Shown here in pieces: positions 59,958 through 64,000 of a stretch of 64,000 nucleotides of DNA; within the stretch, counting starts at the first letter, position 1; each line of letters begins with the position of its first letter. Source of the DNA: Prostheceraeus crozeri (taxonomy: Eukaryota; Platyhelminthes; Polycladida; Euryleptidae); NCBI GenBank assembly GCA_907163375.1, contig CAJQUW010009239.1, positions 248,001-312,000 on the forward strand. Direction: 5' to 3'. A model generated the notes under the pieces. It ran no database searches. It was not told where the DNA came from and saw nothing but the letters and a program-made list of their open reading frames with translations. The translations under genes were made by a program, and so were the position numbers.

Positions 59958-62357
59958 AAAAAATCAGTGATTTTATTTTGATATATCCTCGGCTATGACA
60001 AAATAAATAATACACATGCTTGTATACAGCAGATGTAGGTACAATGATATAACCTTAAAATTCTTGCGGTCCCGAAATTTACAAGACAGCTAAATATAAC
60101 GCATATATACATGTAGTTTCATTGATACAGCGTCTTATAAGCACATGTATGTGTATGTATTTTACTAGACTCTGCAGGATGATGGTAGACATGTTGACAG
60201 ACAATGAAAAAAATGATGATCGTCAACTTTATCAGCTTAATTGAAAAATGCACGCTCAAAAAACGCAATCTATAAATAAGTATTTACATGTAGCCTACTT
60301 AGTGTGGCCCATAGTCTCAGTATACCACCATGGTAAAGGATGACGATCGGATTGCACTTGTCTCTTAGACGTAAATAACATGTAGCAATTTGCAACTCCC
60401 AACTCATGTCCAAGCCTGACAAGCAAAGTCCAAAATTATAATGTAGCTATCTGTGGGACCTCACTCGTAACGTATGAACATCGAGGGACAATACACTCAT
60501 CATTGTACCTAGCTAGCTACTGGATAAGGCCTATATAGCTTCGATAATTTTGCCAGCCTAATCAATAATCATATCAATAGACTAAACAACAATTCAATGT
60601 TCTTCTTGCTCTGCGTCCTTGGCTGATGAAGTTCTAGCGGCGTCGCTCTTAGAAATACCAATTAGCCCTACCGGTAATTATTAAATTGCACCCAACTATG
60701 CTACGGAATGCCTACATTGCACGTAAGTACATGCGTAGGATGAAATAAAAATTTAGTAATGTATTTGCAACGTAAACAATAGATATCAATTGGGCTATTC
60801 CATCAACCCCATCCAGTGGGTACGTCGATTTATCGACAAGCTAATGCGGTATGCTGCAGCATAATAGAGCGTCTAGTGTTCATTAAAGTTGCTAAAATAC
60901 TGAAGGGAATTAATATGTCCACGACACCGCAATTAGAAAGTTAAGGAAATCATATTGGTGTATAAACTTACGATACAACGTATATCTACACGGCTGGAAA
61001 TAAATGTCTATAAACGTATGGTAGGCCAAGTGCCAAGTGATCTACATGTAGGCATATGTACGTGCAATGCCTACGTACAATGTAGGCTACATTATCAGTC
61101 TACTCTAGAAACTATGAAAGATAGTTATCTACAAGTATGTCATCGTCGCTTTATATTGTTCAGCCTGCGCTAGCCTTATGATGTGACTGACACTGACTGT
61201 GTTACAGTGGCGTAGCGTGATTTTCTTGCGCCCGGATGCGAGATACTCATTTGGCGCCCTCAGCCTCGGTGTTAACCATCTTTGAATCCTCCCAAATTTG
61301 AGCATGGGTTCGTTCCCCTATCAGGGAGACCAATTCCCTGGCGTTCATCTCATTAGAAATGAGAATGGTCAATCAGAATTGCTAAAATAAAACAATCATC
61401 TCATTGGAAATGAGAATGGTCATTGGTCAATCCAAATTGATAATCATTAACAAGAGATTTAAAAAATTGTGCGACTAGTTGTCCTAGTTGTTTACCACAG
61501 AGTATGGGCCTGGCCTACACATAAGTTAAATATAGGAACTATATTTTCCTTTTTTATGCATATGCGACGTATTTTTCTACTGTTATAGACGATGAGGATT
61601 TAAAAACACTACTCGACTGCTTGCAGTCTAAAAAGGTACGATTTTGGAAAACACTGTGTTAAATGAATGTTGGTAGTTTCTCATGAATATGCGCATACAT
61701 AGTATGATTAATAGATTATAAAAACGTTGCATGATGAGCTGATTGAATGTTCGATGGTAGAAGACAAATGCACTTTATCACTTGATGAGCAATATAGACA
61801 CCGACTGCCGTCTAGACGCGAAGAAAAAATGATTCTCATTGAAACGTTCAAATACGGCTGTCAGGGCCAATCCTCTTTAAATCTTATTCGACAACTTACT
61901 TCAGTGAGGTCGACGTCATACTTGCTGTCCATGGATGACGACTATTTCGAAGCTAATCGATGCGAAAGGCTTTGTGTGAATGCACGCGCACACCCGCAGG
62001 ATCAGAAGTCGAGGCACATACTGCGATGAGTGAAAGTGAAACAATCTTATGCTTTTATTAACGAGTACTAATTCAGTAGAAATGTACCAACTCGCTGTTC
62101 AACTTACCTTCATCTAACCCTTTAAATCGTAGATGACCTCAACGAGGAATCGGAACGGGATCGCGCATTGATATTCTACATGCAAGAGTTGTGAACTATC
62201 AAGCACTGTGTAGTGTCAAGGTTTGATCCCCTTAATAGAGCTTAGTAATACCCGATGCAATTCCAATTGACGCTTTTAAGAGTCACATTCGAGCAGTTAA
62301 TTCAAATCGTAGAATGTTTGTCTAATAAGCCAAAGAAAATTTTGTTTTCAAAAATAA
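59958..62357. other. Non-coding 5' part of the hAT element
   Basis: About 2.4 kb with no recognised coding. There is a direct duplication near 61345 and 61396 (TCATCTCATT(A/G)GAAATGAGA) and a 100-codon frame at 61727-62029 with no known features. The promoter of the transposase gene would lie here, but I cannot point to it. Confidence 0.45.
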
Positions 62358-62478
62358 TTATCGCTTTATCGCTATCGCAGGAAAATTTAAAGCGATAACG
62401 ATAAACGATAAATTTTGCGATTCTTTCGATAAAAGATAAATTTTCGGCCAGTCCGATATTATCGCTTCATTTATCGGA
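62358..62478. repeat. Right subterminal GCGATAA repeats of the hAT element
   Basis: TTATCGCTTTATCGCTATCG and related words mirror the left cluster. In hAT elements such arrays bind transposase; here that is inferred. Confidence 0.75.
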
Positions 62479-63282
62479 ACGCCCACCACTGCATTTACGA
62501 TTGAAAATTCTGATGACACGTCAACAGTAGAAGATGGTGAGTTAATTTTTCTTTTCATAGCAGAAAGAATTTCCATCTTCAGCAAATTTTCTTCCTTATA
62601 CCATTTGTGCATGTCATTAAGAAGCCTCATCTTTGCCTCGTGCTCTTCAACAGCAGACGATCTTCTTTTTCCCTTCACGACTGAAAATCAGAGCAAAAGA
62701 AAACTGACTGACAAATATAAAGAGCAAGAAAACAGAAATAATACAAGAGTGAAGAAAACAAAAAGAGAGAAAGTGGGGTAGGCCTAAGAGAAGGAGAAAG
62801 AAGGGGCAAAGACAGGCAGTTGAAACGTCTCGTTTCGTAGTTTTCTGGTCCGCAGCGTCGGTGTAGCTATCTGAAAAACCGTTTTTAATAATTTAATATG
62901 ATAAAAATGATATGAAATGTATTTTCATAATCACCTTCACTAGAGTCGTTTGCATCCGATTTCCCTGTGTCATCAGTCTTCTGATGTGCTTCCACGTAAC
63001 TTGAACAAGCACCGGGAAACTTATTCACGATTGGATTCGTCTCACCTATCAATTTGAGGACTGTATTTTCTTGTGTATTCAGCTGTAAGCACGGACCTCC
63101 GCCAGTCGAGTTCTTCTTTCTTATCTTTTCTGTGGTTTTGCCTTTGATATTCATCCATCGCTTATACAGCTGTTTTTGTGTCGTTTCAATTCCATTGTCA
63201 AACTTGCTGACGATAGAGATTACGAGGCGCAGAGTCGAAGATACTATTCGAAGATCAGATTTCTCAATCTTTTATTGAATGA

Positions 63283-63304
63283 TTGAGTAACACGTGTTAC
63301 TCAA
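63283..63304. promoter_or_regulatory. Perfect 22 bp palindrome centred on CACGTG
   Basis: GAGTAACACGTGTTACTC plus two further matching bases on each side. It lies directly upstream of the readable part of the Myb-like gene. A dimeric protein site, such as an E-box factor or the element's own protein, is possible. Confidence 0.45.
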
Positions 63305-63466
63305 CGGGCAGGGACTAAAACTGAAACATGACGATGAAGAAATGCTCAGACTTTTGGCATGAGATGCCGTTTTGTTTGGCAATCTTTAAGTACTGCAATG
63401 TGAATTTACAGATAGATAAAGTGCGGAGGTACCACTCTACCTAACATACTTACTCTATGGCCTAAG

Positions 63467-64000
63467 ATAACTCGTCCTTGATAGATGGATGCACCTTCAA
63501 TAGCTCGATGAATCAAATTACATTGTTTACTCGGAATTTTGTAAATTATAGAGATTAACGTGTCCAGTACATGCACAATTAAACTTTATTCAACACCTCA
63601 TGAAATCATGGCTTTCAACAATTATCTAGCATTATCTCAAATGAAAATAAATTAAAATAGTAAAGAATGAAATGACACCATATTAACTTATGTGTTATGA
63701 AAGGCAGCGGCTATCGCCGAAAAATATTGTCGGTCGAAAGCAAATTAAGATGCGTCGCCTTGTGTCACGGAGGTGTTGTTGTCCGTCTGTTCCTGGTGTT
63801 CCATCTTCCTGATGTACGTTCTCGTTCTCTCTTAATTGTGCATGCACAGTATTATATTTATCTGTCGCGGCCAATTACAATTTGCTGCGATTGCCTTCGG
63901 TGCTCGAACCCTCAGAAATCAAAGGAGTGGTCGATACTGTGACAAATGTTTTACCACATAGACGCAAAATTGCTGATATTGCTTCTCTTGAGAGTGAAAA
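63467..64000. other. No gene recognised
   Basis: An 81-codon plus-strand frame (63697-63942) shows no known features. Confidence 0.4.

Larger units (their letters stand above)
55736..62491 (-). mobile_element. hAT element, 6.76 kb, with spliced transposase gene
   Basis: The ends are CAGTGGTGGGC (55736) and GCCCACCACTG (to 62491), flanked by an exact 8 bp duplication, CATTTACG (55728-55735 and 62492-62499). It interrupts the Harbinger Myb gene. Inside is a BED-finger hAT transposase gene on the minus strand in seven exons. Subterminal regions on both sides are rich in GCGATAA/CGATAACGATAA repeats. Other hAT-end-like scraps occur inside: CAGGGATCGGCAGGC at 57131 and CAGTGGCGTAGCGTG at 61205. 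Confidence 0.92.
55702..63270 (-). pseudogene. Harbinger Myb/SANT-like protein gene, split by the hAT element
   Basis: Minus strand. Exon 1 is about 63270-62935 and holds the second part of a Myb/SANT-like domain: KQLYKRWMNIKGKTTEKIR followed by KNSTGGGP, typical of the Harbinger partner protein. The first in-frame ATG is 63154, inside the domain, so an upstream exon is likely. A GT-AG intron (62681-62934) joins DSSE to VVKGKRRSS in frame. Exon 2 (62680 leftward) has a charged helical tail (EEHEAKMRLLNDMHKWYKEE) and reaches the hAT target site at 62499. On the other side of the hAT, the frame continues from the duplicated site at 55735 for a few codons to a stop at 55702-55704. In this family the Myb protein binds the element ends and helps import the transposase. 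Confidence 0.78.
53809..63466. mobile_element. PIF/Harbinger element with two nested insertions
   Basis: Two genes characteristic of PIF/Harbinger are present and convergent: a DDE transposase on the plus strand and a Myb/SANT-like protein on the minus strand. Between them lie a 443 bp MITE and a 6.76 kb hAT element. Removing both gives about 2.45 kb, a normal length. The element limits are tentative: CTTAGGCC at 53809-53816 faces GGCCTAAG at 63459-63466, with loosely similar following bases, but I could not prove a TWA target duplication. Confidence 0.7.

Noticed and set aside
61305-61320. tRNA-like B box (GGTTCGTTCCCC)
   Set aside because: No A box, acceptor stem or cloverleaf around it.
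1-64000. CRISPR arrays, bacterial operons or phage genes
   Set aside because: The window is clearly eukaryotic, with spliced and LTR elements; no regularly spaced identical repeats were seen.

Overview
The window reads as AT-rich intergenic DNA of an animal. It is packed with transposable elements of many classes, and I found no convincing host gene. The organism cannot be fixed from this sequence. A Ty3/gypsy element with integrase ahead of reverse transcriptase (the Gmr1 type, described from deuterostomes), a Penelope-like element with a GIY-YIG domain, and frequent words such as TAGGCCT and ACATGTA together suggest a marine invertebrate, perhaps a deuterostome. That is inference.

Layout, left to right. 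555-1420: degenerate ~160-170 bp tandem repeat. 1592-4037: 5'-truncated Gmr1-type gypsy element with its 3' LTR. 4390-5215: LINE relic on the minus strand. 5216-9860: nothing recognised. 10958-18237: BEL/Pao element split by a nearly complete LINE (11517-14829, minus strand); a ~98% identical inverted repeat (10246-10383 and 18432-18570) flanks it. 21361-26228: piggyBac element between TTAA sites, its transposase cut by a 2.3 kb non-autonomous hAT element (22535-24820, exact 8 bp target duplication). 26253-26532, 28950-29464, 49910-50416 and 53196-53469: four copies of one MITE family. 29971-30125: long fold-back hairpin. 36901-37897: decayed Tc1-like element. 42311-42522: 40 bp minisatellite. 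43280-44657: internally deleted mariner-like element. 46185-47288: Penelope-like element.

The right end is a three-level nest. A PIF/Harbinger element (about 53809-63466) carries a transposase on the plus strand and a Myb/SANT-like partner protein on the minus strand. The transposase is split by a 443 bp MITE (54787-55229) between its second Asp and its Glu. The Myb gene is split near its 3' end by a 6.76 kb hAT element (55736-62491, exact 8 bp target duplication). That hAT carries a seven-exon transposase gene on the minus strand with a GC-AG intron; most of the splice junctions stay in frame.

How the parts relate: the elements do not form a shared pathway. Their nesting gives relative ages. 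The BEL element is older than the LINE in it; piggyBac is older than its hAT; Harbinger is older than both its MITE and its hAT. Every element with a recognisable enzyme has at least one lesion, so autonomous activity is unlikely. The best-preserved coding stretches are the BEL/Pao pol 3' part (14830-18237) and the hAT exons. I did not find a clearly new biological system. The points most worth a second look are the gypsy pol order, the multi-exon hAT gene lacking its first catalytic block, the short subfamily of the four-copy MITE, and the inverted repeat around the BEL element.
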